Below are positions 52,895 to 61,816 of a DNA stretch of 64,000 bases, in pieces. A program made the translations under genes and the position numbers. Below the pieces are notes generated by a model, which made no database searches, was not told the origin of the DNA, and saw nothing but the letters and a program-made list of their open reading frames with translations. Origin of the DNA: an uncultured Lachnospiraceae bacterium. Lineage in GTDB: Bacteria; Bacillota; Clostridia; Lachnospirales; Lachnospiraceae. The DNA lies in NCBI GenBank assembly GCA_947565425.1, contig CANOFW010000005.1, positions 62,001 to 126,000 on the forward strand, in the 5' to 3' direction. Numbering within the stretch: position 1 is the stretch's first letter; each line of letters starts with the position of its first letter.

Positions 52895-53267
52895 AAATTA
52901 ATTTAAGGTATCGGCACGCGCCGCTACGCGTCACCTGCCAGTTCGTCGGAAGGCATTCCAGAAATGCTGCGCATTTGCCTTCCTCCTACAGAAACCTAGC
53001 ACGAAGGAGTTCCTGAGTGCCTTGGTTGTAGTTAGCAGTTAGTTCACCAGAGCGTTACCCCGTTCGTGTGTGGTATAGAAAGTTCTGGCTGTGATAGAGA
53101 TATGCGGATAATTGTGAGGAAATTTTGAAATTTGAAAATTGATTTCCCTGGTGTGAATTAGGCGGAACTTGCCTTGTGATTCATGATATGTTATGATATG
53201 TTGCAAAGATGAAACTATGATATAAAATATTGATACATTAGAGACGAAAAATAGGAGGTGCGTGAGC
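52895..53267 (+). other. 373-base gap with a GC-rich hairpin region
   Basis: No gene is supported here. Near 52910-52985 the sequence is unusually GC-rich and contains GGAAGGCA/TTGCCTTCC arms with an inner AAATG/CATTT hairpin, a likely terminator or repeat fragment without a T-run. Further on the DNA is AT-rich, with a TATAAA box near 53221 that may serve the small membrane protein. Confidence 0.4.
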
Positions 53268-53405
53268 ATGTTTTTAGCCGGTCTTTTACAGTATGCAGTG
53301 AAATTTGTCTTGTTTGCGGCGGTAGCTTTGGCGGGGATATTTCTTGGTAAGGCATTGCGCGGCAGGAAAGACGCCAAAGCAGGACAGATAAAAGAAGAAA
53401 ATTAA
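53268..53405 (+). CDS. Small membrane protein, 45 residues
   Basis: A short gene with AGGAGGTG 8 bases before its ATG. The product has one hydrophobic helix (about residues 8 to 27, YAVKFVLFAAVALAGIFLG) followed by a basic, then acidic tail (RGRKDAKAG and KEEN). The good ribosome site and the position between two genes make it a likely real small protein. Single-helix proteins of this kind are often found ahead of alaS in related genomes, by memory. Its function is unknown. Confidence 0.6.
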   Translation: MFLAGLLQYAVKFVLFAAVALAGIFLGKALRGRKDAKAGQIKEEN

Positions 53406-53424
53406 GCTGTAACAGTGTAGGTAT

Positions 53425-53467
53425 CTAGTATAACGAAAATTAAGTTATTTAATATTCGTTATACTAG
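53425..53467 (+). repeat. Palindromic intergenic repeat, copy 2
   Basis: Perfect 13-base arms, CTAGTATAACGAA (53425-53437) and TTCGTTATACTAG (53455-53467), enclose 17 bases. It shares its first 19 bases with copy 1 at 43023-43057, apart from one mismatch. It lies 36 bases ahead of alaS, where a T-box leader would be expected in many Firmicutes. Confidence 0.65.
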
Positions 53468-53503
53468 TCTGTTGCAGAAATAGACAGTTGGAGGAAATTT
53501 GTT

Positions 53504-56158
53504 GTGAAGAAGTATGGAGTGAATGAACTGCGCAGGATGTATTTGGAGTTTTTTGAGAGCAAGGAGCATCTTGCAATGAAGAGCTTTTCGTTGGTGCCCC
53601 ACAATGACAACAGTTTGTTGTTAATCAATGCGGGGATGGCGCCGTTAAAGCCTTATTTTACCGGACAGGAGATTCCGCCGAGAAAGCGCGTGACGACCTG
53701 CCAGAAATGTATTCGTACCGGAGATATTGAAAATGTGGGCAAGACAGCACGTCATCTGACATTTTTTGAAATGTTGGGGAATTTTTCATTTGGCGATTAT
53801 TTTAAACAGGAAGCGATTGCCTGGAGCTGGGAATTTCTCACAGAGGTAATCGGTATGGAACCGGAACGGCTCTATCCGTCCATTTACGGCGAAGATGACG
53901 AGGCGTTTGAAATCTGGACGAAGGAAGTAGGTGTTCCGGCGGAGAAGATTACGCGTTTCTACCGTGATGAAAATGGCGAGTGCGACAATTTCTGGGAGCA
54001 TGGCGCAGGTCCTTGCGGTCCCTGTTCGGAGATTTATTATGACCGCGGAGAAGCATATGGTTGTAGGAAGCCGGACTGTAAAGTGGGCTGTGACTGCGAT
54101 CGTTTTATGGAGGTTTGGAATAACGTATTTACCCAGTTTGACGGGGATGGGCATGGCAATTATGAAGAGCTTGCCAATAAGAATATTGATACGGGAATGG
54201 GACTTGAGCGTCTGGCGGTAGTTGTGCAGGACGTCGATTCCGTTTTCGATATCGACACGATGAAAGCAATTCGAGACAAGGTATGCGAGATATCGGGTAA
54301 GACGTATCAGACAGAGGAATTGGACGATGTGTCTATCCGCCTGATTACGGATCACATGCGTTCAGCAACGTTCATGATTTCTGATGGCATTATGCCCTCC
54401 AATGAGGGGCGCGGATATGTGCTGCGTCGTTTAATCCGTCGTGCGGCACGCCATGGAAGGCTGCTTGGCATCAGCGGTAAATTCCTTGCTACGTTGAGTG
54501 CAACCGTAATAGCGGAGAGCAAAGACGGTTATCCAGAACTGGAAGAGAAGAAAGAATTTATTTTCAAGGTGTTGACGCAGGAGGAAGAGAAGTTTGACAA
54601 GACGATTGACCAGGGGTTGAGTATTCTAGCCCAAATGCAGGAGGAGATGGCAAATGCAGGGCAGAAAGCGCTTTCCGGGGAGAATGCTTTTAAATTGTAC
54701 GATACGTATGGATTCCCTATGGATTTGACACAGGAAATCTTAGAGGAGAAAGGGTTCACCATTGACGAGGCGGGCTTTGCAGCTTGTATGGAAGAGCAGC
54801 GGAATAAGGCGCGCAACGCCAGGAAAGAGACCAATTACATGGGAGCCGACGCTACCGTCTACGATGAAATTGACACGGCAATCACTTCAGAGTTTGTGGG
54901 TTATGACAGGTTGACACACAGTTCTGAGATTACGGTATTGACTACGGAGACAGATCTGACAGAGGCTTTGTCTGATGGCGAAAAGGGAACGATTATTGTA
55001 AAAGAAACACCGTTTTATGCAACTATGGGCGGACAGAATGCAGATACCGGAATAATTCGCGCAGGCGAAAATGAGTTCCAGGTAGAAGATACCATTCACC
55101 TCAGAGGCGGACGTATTGGGCATGTGGGGAAAGTGATTTCCGGGATGTTCAAAGTTGGCGACAGCGTGGAACTTGTTGTTGCCAAGGAGAAGCGTGCGTT
55201 GATTGGCAGGAATCACAGCGCAACACATTTATTACAGAAGGCTTTGCGCGAGGTCTTAGGAAGCCATGTGGAGCAGCACGGTTCCGATGTCAATGCGGAC
55301 AGGCTGCGTTTTGATTTCTCCCATTTTGCGGCGATGACGCCGGAGGAAATTGCCGAGACAGAAGCGATTGTCAATGAGAAAATTGCGGCAGCCCTCCCGG
55401 TAGTGACGGAGGTTATGAGCCTTGATGATGCAAAAAAGACGGGAGCTATGGCGCTGTTTGGTGAGAAGTATGGAGACTCAGTGCGTGTTGTCAAGATGGG
55501 AGATTTCTCTGTGGAGCTTTGCGGCGGAACTCATGTAGACAATACCAGCAGTATCAGCGCGTTTAAGATTGTCTCAGAATCAGGTGTTGCCGCAGGCGTG
55601 CGCAGGATTGAAGCGCTCACCTCTAAAGCAGTCTTTACTTATTATGATAAGTTGGAAGAGACGCTTGCCCAGGCAGCAAAGACTGTTAAGACGGCTCCGG
55701 CGGGATTGGTGGAGAAATTAGAACATCTTATGGCGGACATGAAAGCGTTACAGGCAGAGAATGAGTCATTGAAGAGTAAGGCGGCGAAGGATGCTCTGGG
55801 CGATGTCATGGATCAGGTATGTGAAGTTTCCGGCGTGAAACTTTTGGCGGCAAGCGTGCCGAACGTGGACATGAACGGGCTGCGCGATTTGGGCGACCAG
55901 CTCAAGGACAAGCTGGGAGAGGGCGTAGTTGTACTCGCCTCCGAGAATGACGGTAAAGTGAGTCTGGTTGCTATGGCAACGCAGGGCACCATGGATAAGG
56001 GTGCGCACGCAGGGAATTTGATTAAGGCGATTGCCGGCAAAGTCGGCGGCGGCGGTGGCGGACGTCCGAATATGGCGCAGGCAGGTGGTAAGAATCCGGC
56101 AGGAATTGCCGATGCTATAGCGGAGGCAAGAACAGCGTTGCAGGGGCAGGTAAAATAA
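53504..56158 (+). CDS. alaS: Alanyl-tRNA synthetase
   Basis: An 884-residue class II synthetase that charges tRNA-Ala. It begins with a GTG at 53504 preceded by TTGGAGGA. The catalytic domain shows LLINAGMAPLKPYFTG and TCQKCIRTGDIENVG and the class II motif region RHLTFFEMLGNFSFGDYF. The editing domain has RNHSATHLL and the CGGTHV zinc motif; the C-terminal C-Ala domain ends in GGGGGGRPNMAQAGG. The length is normal. No T-box leader was recognised upstream, only a palindromic repeat. Confidence 0.98.
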   Translation: MKKYGVNELRRMYLEFFESKEHLAMKSFSLVPHNDNSLLLINAGMAPLKPYFTGQEIPPRKRVTTCQKCIRTGDIENVGKTARHLTFFEMLGNFSFGDYFKQEAIAWSWEFLTEVIGMEPERLYPSIYGEDDEAFEIWTKEVGVPAEKITRFYRDENGECDNFWEHGAGPCGPCSEIYYDRGEAYGCRKPDCKVGCDCDRFMEVWNNVFTQFDGDGHGNYEELANKNIDTGMGLERLAVVVQDVDSVFDIDTMKAIRDKVCEISGKTYQTEELDDVSIRLITDHMRSATFMISDGIMPSNEGRGYVLRRLIRRAARHGRLLGISGKFLATLSATVIAESKDGYPELEEKKEFIFKVLTQEEEKFDKTIDQGLSILAQMQEEMANAGQKALSGENAFKLYDTYGFPMDLTQEILEEKGFTIDEAGFAACMEEQRNKARNARKETNYMGADATVYDEIDTAITSEFVGYDRLTHSSEITVLTTETDLTEALSDGEKGTIIVKETPFYATMGGQNADTGIIRAGENEFQVEDTIHLRGGRIGHVGKVISGMFKVGDSVELVVAKEKRALIGRNHSATHLLQKALREVLGSHVEQHGSDVNADRLRFDFSHFAAMTPEEIAETEAIVNEKIAAALPVVTEVMSLDDAKKTGAMALFGEKYGDSVRVVKMGDFSVELCGGTHVDNTSSISAFKIVSESGVAAGVRRIEALTSKAVFTYYDKLEETLAQAAKTVKTAPAGLVEKLEHLMADMKALQAENESLKSKAAKDALGDVMDQVCEVSGVKLLAASVPNVDMNGLRDLGDQLKDKLGEGVVVLASENDGKVSLVAMATQGTMDKGAHAGNLIKAIAGKVGGGGGGRPNMAQAGGKNPAGIADAIAEARTALQGQVK

Positions 56159-56228
56159 CTGTTTTACTTATGGGATTTGTACAGCCGGTGCGTAGCTGAA
56201 CTGTTGTAAAATTTTCCAACAAAAGTAG

Positions 56229-56256
56229 TTGACTTACAGAGAAAATCTGCTATAAT
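56229..56256 (+). promoter_or_regulatory. Sigma-A promoter of rpsU
   Basis: TTGACT (56229-56234), a 16-base spacer and TATAAT (56251-56256), 80 bases ahead of the rpsU start. Confidence 0.65.
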
Positions 56257-56335
56257 AAATGATAGTGCAATAAAATATGACCCAAACAGTTGAATATGCA
56301 CAATACGCAACTGGAGGGAGGTTAGGTGTGAGAGT

Positions 56336-56512
56336 ATGTCAAATGTGATCGTTAAAGAAAACGAAACTTTGGATAGTGCTTTACGCAGATTCAAACGAAA
56401 CTGTGCGAAGGCAGGGATTCAGCAGGAGATTCGTAAGAGAGAGCATTACGAAAAGCCGAGCGTGAGACGTAAGAAGAAATCCGAAGCAGCCAGAAAACGT
56501 AAATATAATTAA
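56336..56512 (+). CDS. rpsU: 30S ribosomal protein S21
   Basis: A 58-residue basic ribosomal protein, missed by length-filtered gene calls. It starts [16 protein letters not shown], continues with [19 protein letters not shown] and ends in a lysine/arginine tail [11 protein letters not shown], as in S21 of Firmicutes. It binds near the anti-Shine-Dalgarno end of 16S rRNA in the small subunit. It has a separate sigma-A promoter and a terminator directly behind it, so it forms a single-gene unit. The ATG at 56336 is used; a strong purine site lies about 16 bases upstream with a closer TTAGGTG. Confidence 0.96.
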   Translation: MSNVIVKENETLDSALRRFKRNCAKAGIQQEIRKREHYEKPSVRRKKKSEAARKRKYN

Positions 56513-56518
56513 TTGTGT

Positions 56519-56570
56519 GAAAAAATCCCGCATGTTTTGAGTAATAATCAGAACATGTGGGATTTTTTTA
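56519..56570 (+). terminator. Rho-independent terminator after rpsU
   Basis: AAAAATCCCGCATGTT and AACATGTGGGATTTTT pair with one wobble and end in a run of seven T. Confidence 0.9.
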
Positions 56571-56624
56571 TCTTAACTAGGAAACAGCTTGTTACGCTAA
56601 AGCGTGAGTGGTTTTCCTATAAGA
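56571..56624. other. Second hairpin behind rpsU
   Basis: TCTTA then TAGGAAA pair with TTTCCTA then TAAGA, and the loop holds an ACGC/GCGT hairpin. It follows the rpsU terminator at once and has no T-run. The rest of the 287-base gap to the GH127 gene is AT-rich and shows no gene. Confidence 0.45.
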
Positions 56625-56799
56625 TAAAAATAATATGTGCATTCCCAGGAGCTTTAAGAAAAAGTAATATGCGTACTCGTAAATTATAATTATTTTTGTT
56701 TAAAATATTGCTATAACTAGAAAAAAATATACTTTTTTTGTGCAATATTCTGTTTCATAATAAAACTATGTATTAATATATTATGAAGGAGGAACGGGA

Positions 56800-59700
56800 A
56801 TGAAACGAAAATTATTAGCTTTAGCGCTCAGTGTGGCAATGGTTTTCTCTCTTGTGCCGGCAACGTCGTTACAGGCGGAAGAAATCGCTGCAAAGCCACA
56901 GGCAGAGCAACTTGCGGACGCACAGGACGCGGCAGATGATTTGGCTTTGACAGCAGCGGTATCGTCCGATTATACGTCAAGCTGGGAAAAGCTCGAGGGA
57001 ATCAATACGGAATGGGAGCCTACAGTCTCTAACGGAGGAACACAAAAGGGCTGGGGCAATTGGCAGCAGGAAGCAGGAAGCGAGCATTGGGTGCAGTATG
57101 ACTGGGAAGACGCCGTTACAACGCAGCAGATGCAGGTGTACTGGTATGACGATGGAGGGGATACGAGGGTTCCAGCAACTTTAAAGATTCAGTATCGAAA
57201 CGCTGATAGCGAAGCGTGGACGGATGCCACGATGGTTACGGACTACGCGGACGCGCAGGAACTGAATGCATATAACATTATCAATATCAATACAATTACG
57301 GCGAAATCTATCCGCCTTCTGATGACCGTTCGCGAGGGCGCGGCGGCAATGGGTATCTATCGCTGGAAGGTAATGCAAGGACAGGGACAGGCAATTGTGC
57401 TCAGAGGCGTGGAGATTGAAGGCGGCAGCAGTATGGGTGTTGACGTAGTGAAGGAATACACTGGGAAGACAGTGCCGGCTTCCGTAGCAGAGGGAGCAAC
57501 TTTTGAGTGGTCTGTTTCTCCGGCGGATGTGGCAGTGATTCAGGGTGCGTCAAACAGTGCGAAAGTCACCGTAAAGGGCTTGAAAGCGGGCGATGCCACA
57601 TTGAAGCTTAAAGTGACCAAGGACGGTGTGAGTAAGGAAAAAGAACAGCCAATTCATGTAGAAGGTATAGAAGAAATCGTGCCTTATGAGACGGCAACCG
57701 CAGCGGGAGTTGCACCAATCCTTCCAGATTCGGTAGTCGCTAAGGGTCTTGTATTTGATGATCCGACGCCATCTCTGAAGACAGCGAACAATAACGTGGA
57801 TCTTGGAGAAACCTTTAACTCTAAATTGATTCCGGTGACGTGGGATGCAGTGAATGCAGCCGATTACGGTACGGATAAGGTGGGTAGTACATTTACCGTG
57901 ACCGGTAAAGCTACACACGAAGGGAGGGAATATCCGGCAACAGCGAAGATTACCGTGAAGAAGCCGGCGGCTGCGGCTGAATCTAACCGTTCCGTAACCT
58001 TTGAAAATGTTCAGCTTAACGATGCATTCTGGGCGCCCAAGCAGGAGACGAATGCGTTTGCCTCTTTGGATAAGGCAATTTATGAGATTAGCCAGCCGAA
58101 GGGCGGGGAACCCAACTTTGACAATGCCATCAAGAAGTTGAATGGAGAAGAGTATGGGGAGTTCAAAGGGTATGTGTTCCAGGATTCTGATATCTATAAG
58201 AGTATTGAGGCGATTTCCTATACGCTCTCAGCAACCCAGAATGAAACGGGAGAAGAGATTGAGGCGCAGAGGAAGAAACTTCAGGATAAATTAGACAGTT
58301 GGATTCGTAAAATTGAGCAGGTGCAGTATGCAGACGGCTATATTGACACATTCTTCACCCTGCGCAGCACGACTTATGCGGGTGGAGAGTCAGCGGGTAC
58401 GCATCGTTGGAAGAATTTTTCTAATCATGAGATGTACAATGCCGGCCATTTCCTGGAGGGCGTAGTTGCTTACACGCGTTACCGGGAAGGAATTGGACAG
58501 CCGGATTACAGGCTCTATGTGGCAGGCAAGCGTTTTGCAGATGAGATTGTTACATTGTTTAATAAGAACGGAACCCGTCATGAGGTGCCTGGGCATGAAG
58601 AGATTGAGCTTGCGCTCGTAAAATTCGGCAAGCTTGCGGAGGAATACGAAGGCGAAGGTGCAGGACAGAGTTATTATGATATGGCAAAAACCTTTGTCGA
58701 CAGACGAGGCGAAGGCAGCAGCCAGCGTGACAGCGGTTACTACGGAGATACGTATTCTCAGGATAGGACAAAATTTGTAGAAGAGACCAATGCAAAAGGC
58801 CATTCGGTGCGTGCAGGTTATTTCTATGCAGGCGTTACCGATGTAGCGACAACTTTAGCGGAAAATGATACGGATAGGCAGGCATACTTAAAGAGCCTGG
58901 ATGCAATCTGGGATTCTGTTACTTATAAGAAGACCTATATTACAGGCGGTATCGGTACTACGGCTCCCAGCAGTGATTCGGAAGGATTTGGCGATGATTA
59001 TGTATTGCCAAACGACCAGTCCTACTGCGAGATCTGTGCAGCGATTTCCATGGCGAACTGGAACCAGAGAATGAATCTCTTGTATGAGGACGGCAAGTAT
59101 GCAGACAGTGTGGAGAAGGCATTGTATAACGCAATCCTGGTAGGAACAAACTTGGATGGAAATCGTTTCTATTACAGCACCTTGTTGGAAGCAAAGAGTG
59201 GAAACTGGCGTAATCAGTGGTTTGAGTGTGCATGCTGCCCGCCGAACCTGATGCGTACAATCGCTGCTTTGGGCGGTTATATGTATACCGTACATAACGA
59301 TAATGTATTTGTAAATATGTATGTGGGAAGCAACGGAAATACAAGTGTAGACGGCGTGCCGGTAACATTTGTACAGGAAACGGATTATCCTTGGGACGGG
59401 GCAGTCAAGCTTACGGTGAATCCACAGCAGGAGAAAGCATTTAATTTGAAACTGCGTATTCCAGGCTGGGTACAGGAGCAGACGAACAAGAATGTTACGA
59501 TTAAGGTCAATGGAACTGCCGTTAATGCAGCAGTGGACAAAGGTTATGCAACGGTTGGCAGGACATGGAAGAAGGGCGACGTAGTTACCATTGATATTCC
59601 GATGGAAATCAGAAAGACAGAGGCAGACCCGAATGTTGTTACGAACAAAGACAGGGTTGCATTGCAGCGGGGACCGATTGTTTATTCTCTGGAGAAAGCA

Positions 59701-61569
59701 GGAAATGCACAGTTAAATCCTGAAATTGAGAATTTTGATCCCTTAAAGATTGTCATCCCAAGAAATGCAAGATTGAAAGCAACTTATAATAAGGATTTGC
59801 TCAAAGGTGTAGTAGAGATTACGGGAGATGCAAAATATAGCATGTATGGCGAGCTTTTGCCGATTAAGATTCAGGCGGTTCCCTATTATGCATGGAATAA
59901 CCGCGGAGATGACGCAGATTATGTGCCGGGAGAAGTGGATAAGAACTCTTCTAAGATGTTAATTTGGACGATGGCAGATAAGGCACAGGAAGTGGTTATA
60001 TCAGGCACGGCAGATGATGCCGGCCCGGACGCTAAGATAAGTGCGGAGAGTAGTTACCACGGAGCCAATATTGAAGGCGTCCACGACACATCTTTTGAGC
60101 CGACCAGTTCTTCCAGCGCGGGTGACGGCGGCGGCTGGACCAATTATGGAACCATAGAGAAAGATGATACGCCTCACTGGCTGATGTATGAATGGGATAA
60201 AGAGATTACTACCAAACAGATGCAAATTTACTGGTATAACAATTACTGGAGCCAGGAGCCGGGAACTTTAAAGATTGAGTATAAGGATGCCAATGGCGAG
60301 TGGAAAGAGGCAGCCATGAAGCAGGATTATGCAGACGTCAATAAATTGAATCAGTATAATGTGATTGACATTGATGAGATTACGACAAAAGCTATCCGTT
60401 TGCAGATGACGTTGAAGCGGGAAAATAATGACACGCATGGTATTGGCGTTTACCGCTGGAAGGTCATGCTGGATAAGAATGGCGTTGCCAATAATGTTGT
60501 CAGCATGATTAATAAGATTGGCACAGTTGAGGGAACGCTTGCCAGCCGAAAACTGATTTATGACGCACGTGTGGCGTATGAATCCTTGTCAGATGAATTG
60601 AAAGCGATGGTAACAAATTATAGTGTGCTGACAACGGCGGAGGAGAATTATAAAAAGGTTACCACAGACGCAGCTAAACCGGTAGTGGACCTGATTAATA
60701 AGATTGGCACCGTACAGGCGACGGCTGCCAGCAAGAAGCTGATTGACGATGCGCGTAAGGCATATGATGCATTGTCGATGGTTCAGAAAGCAGCAGTAAC
60801 CAATTATAATGTACTGTTGGATGCGGAGATTGCGTATGAGGACTTATCAACGGTAGATCCGGGGCCAGGTCCGGGGCCTGGGCCACAGCCGACAGTTATT
60901 GATATTTCCAAAGCTTCCATCAGCAAGATTGCCGCACAGAAGTATACCGGAAAGGCGATAAAGCCTGCCGTAAGAGTAACCTACAATGGCAATGCTTTGA
61001 GGCTGAATAAGGACTATACGGTGGCATACAGTAACAACACGAAGATTGGTACGGCAAAGGTAACGATTACCGGTAAGGGAAGTTATAAAGGAACTAAGAG
61101 CACAAGTTTCTCCATCACCGTGAAAAAGAATTCTTCTTATACGGTTGGAAATTATAAGTATAAGATTACCAATGCCAATACCAAAGGCAAAGGTACGGTT
61201 ACGTTGACGGGTGTGAAGAGTAAGTCTACAAAGAGCAAGCTCAAGAAAATCACCGTTGCGGCAAGCGTGAAGATTGGCGGTAAGAACTTTGCCGTTACAG
61301 CTATTGGCAGCAGTGCGTTTAAGGACTGTAAAAAGGCTGCGAGCGCGACCATCGGCTCTAAGGTGAAGACGATTGGCTCCAAGGCATTCTATAACTGCAA
61401 GAATTTGAAGAAAATCACCATCAAATCTTCTGTTCTGAAGAAGGTAGGTAAGAATGCATTTAAGGGTATTTCTAAGAAAGCTGTTATCAAAGTACCCAAG
61501 AAGAAGCTGAAAGCATATAAAAAGACTCTTAGGTCCAAAGGGCAGGCGAAGACAGTTAAGATTAAATAA
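56800..61569 (+). CDS. Secreted GH127 beta-L-arabinofuranosidase-type protein
   Basis: A 1589-residue exported multi-domain enzyme. A signal peptide (MKRKLLALALSVAMVFSLVP) is followed by a carbohydrate-binding module (about 55 to 200), Ig-like modules to about 390 and the GH127 catalytic domain from about 396 to 1060. The zinc and catalytic residues expected from B. longum HypBA1 are visible: E744 and C746 in CEICAAIS, C812 and C813 in ECACCPPN. A second copy of the binding module (about 1070 to 1225), two helical repeats with NKIGTVxxTxAS (about 1228 to 1355), a PG-rich linker, an Ig-like module and the C-terminal LRR module follow. GH127 enzymes remove beta-L-arabinofuranose from plant glycoproteins or glycans. 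It starts after GGAGGAA and is monocistronic. Confidence 0.88.
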   Translation: MKRKLLALALSVAMVFSLVPATSLQAEEIAAKPQAEQLADAQDAADDLALTAAVSSDYTSSWEKLEGINTEWEPTVSNGGTQKGWGNWQQEAGSEHWVQYDWEDAVTTQQMQVYWYDDGGDTRVPATLKIQYRNADSEAWTDATMVTDYADAQELNAYNIININTITAKSIRLLMTVREGAAAMGIYRWKVMQGQGQAIVLRGVEIEGGSSMGVDVVKEYTGKTVPASVAEGATFEWSVSPADVAVIQGASNSAKVTVKGLKAGDATLKLKVTKDGVSKEKEQPIHVEGIEEIVPYETATAAGVAPILPDSVVAKGLVFDDPTPSLKTANNNVDLGETFNSKLIPVTWDAVNAADYGTDKVGSTFTVTGKATHEGREYPATAKITVKKPAAAAESNRSVTFENVQLNDAFWAPKQETNAFASLDKAIYEISQPKGGEPNFDNAIKKLNGEEYGEFKGYVFQDSDIYKSIEAISYTLSATQNETGEEIEAQRKKLQDKLDSWIRKIEQVQYADGYIDTFFTLRSTTYAGGESAGTHRWKNFSNHEMYNAGHFLEGVVAYTRYREGIGQPDYRLYVAGKRFADEIVTLFNKNGTRHEVPGHEEIELALVKFGKLAEEYEGEGAGQSYYDMAKTFVDRRGEGSSQRDSGYYGDTYSQDRTKFVEETNAKGHSVRAGYFYAGVTDVATTLAENDTDRQAYLKSLDAIWDSVTYKKTYITGGIGTTAPSSDSEGFGDDYVLPNDQSYCEICAAISMANWNQRMNLLYEDGKYADSVEKALYNAILVGTNLDGNRFYYSTLLEAKSGNWRNQWFECACCPPNLMRTIAALGGYMYTVHNDNVFVNMYVGSNGNTSVDGVPVTFVQETDYPWDGAVKLTVNPQQEKAFNLKLRIPGWVQEQTNKNVTIKVNGTAVNAAVDKGYATVGRTWKKGDVVTIDIPMEIRKTEADPNVVTNKDRVALQRGPIVYSLEKAGNAQLNPEIENFDPLKIVIPRNARLKATYNKDLLKGVVEITGDAKYSMYGELLPIKIQAVPYYAWNNRGDDADYVPGEVDKNSSKMLIWTMADKAQEVVISGTADDAGPDAKISAESSYHGANIEGVHDTSFEPTSSSSAGDGGGWTNYGTIEKDDTPHWLMYEWDKEITTKQMQIYWYNNYWSQEPGTLKIEYKDANGEWKEAAMKQDYADVNKLNQYNVIDIDEITTKAIRLQMTLKRENNDTHGIGVYRWKVMLDKNGVANNVVSMINKIGTVEGTLASRKLIYDARVAYESLSDELKAMVTNYSVLTTAEENYKKVTTDAAKPVVDLINKIGTVQATAASKKLIDDARKAYDALSMVQKAAVTNYNVLLDAEIAYEDLSTVDPGPGPGPGPQPTVIDISKASISKIAAQKYTGKAIKPAVRVTYNGNALRLNKDYTVAYSNNTKIGTAKVTITGKGSYKGTKSTSFSITVKKNSSYTVGNYKYKITNANTKGKGTVTLTGVKSKSTKSKLKKITVAASVKIGGKNFAVTAIGSSAFKDCKKAASATIGSKVKTIGSKAFYNCKNLKKITIKSSVLKKVGKNAFKGISKKAVIKVPKKKLKAYKKTLRSKGQAKTVKIK

Positions 61570-61602
61570 TTGAAATAGTTACAAGTAAAAATTATCATTT
61601 AA

Positions 61603-61703
61603 GGCGGGGCTTTCGCATTAAAATGAGACATACAATTCTCAGATATTTACAGTGGTAAGGCTGTTGTATGTTTCCAGATTATTGCGAAAGCCCTGTCTTT
61701 TTG
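61603..61703 (+). terminator. Long-loop terminator after the GH127 gene
   Basis: GGCGGGGCTTTCGCA (61603-61617) pairs with TGCGAAAGCCCTGTC, 15 pairs including wobbles, followed by TTTTT. The 65-base loop has an inner ACATACAA/TTGTATGT stem, so the whole forms an extended hairpin. Confidence 0.75.
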
Positions 61704-61752
61704 TGTGCCGGAATGTATGCGTGAAAAGTATTTTTGCGTGTGTTGGTTATAG

Positions 61753-61781
61753 TCATAATTCTATTCTTGTCCTCATATATT
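61753..61781 (+). promoter_or_regulatory. Sigma-E promoter of the spoIIIA operon
   Basis: TCATAAT (61753-61759), exactly 14 bases and CATATATT (61774-61781) match the sigma-E consensus (kmATAtT-N14-CATAcanT) closely. It is 35 bases ahead of spoIIIAA, and the spoIIIA operon is known to be sigma-E controlled in Bacillus. Confidence 0.7.
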
Positions 61782-61816
61782 TGAAAACAGATACAAGCTG
61801 TGAGGAGGGACAGCCT

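Noticed and set aside
61618-61682. CATACAAT in the loop of the GH127 terminator as the spoIIIA promoter
   Set aside because: It matches a sigma-E -10 box but has a poor -35; the element at 61753-61781 fits better in both boxes and spacing and is closer to the gene.
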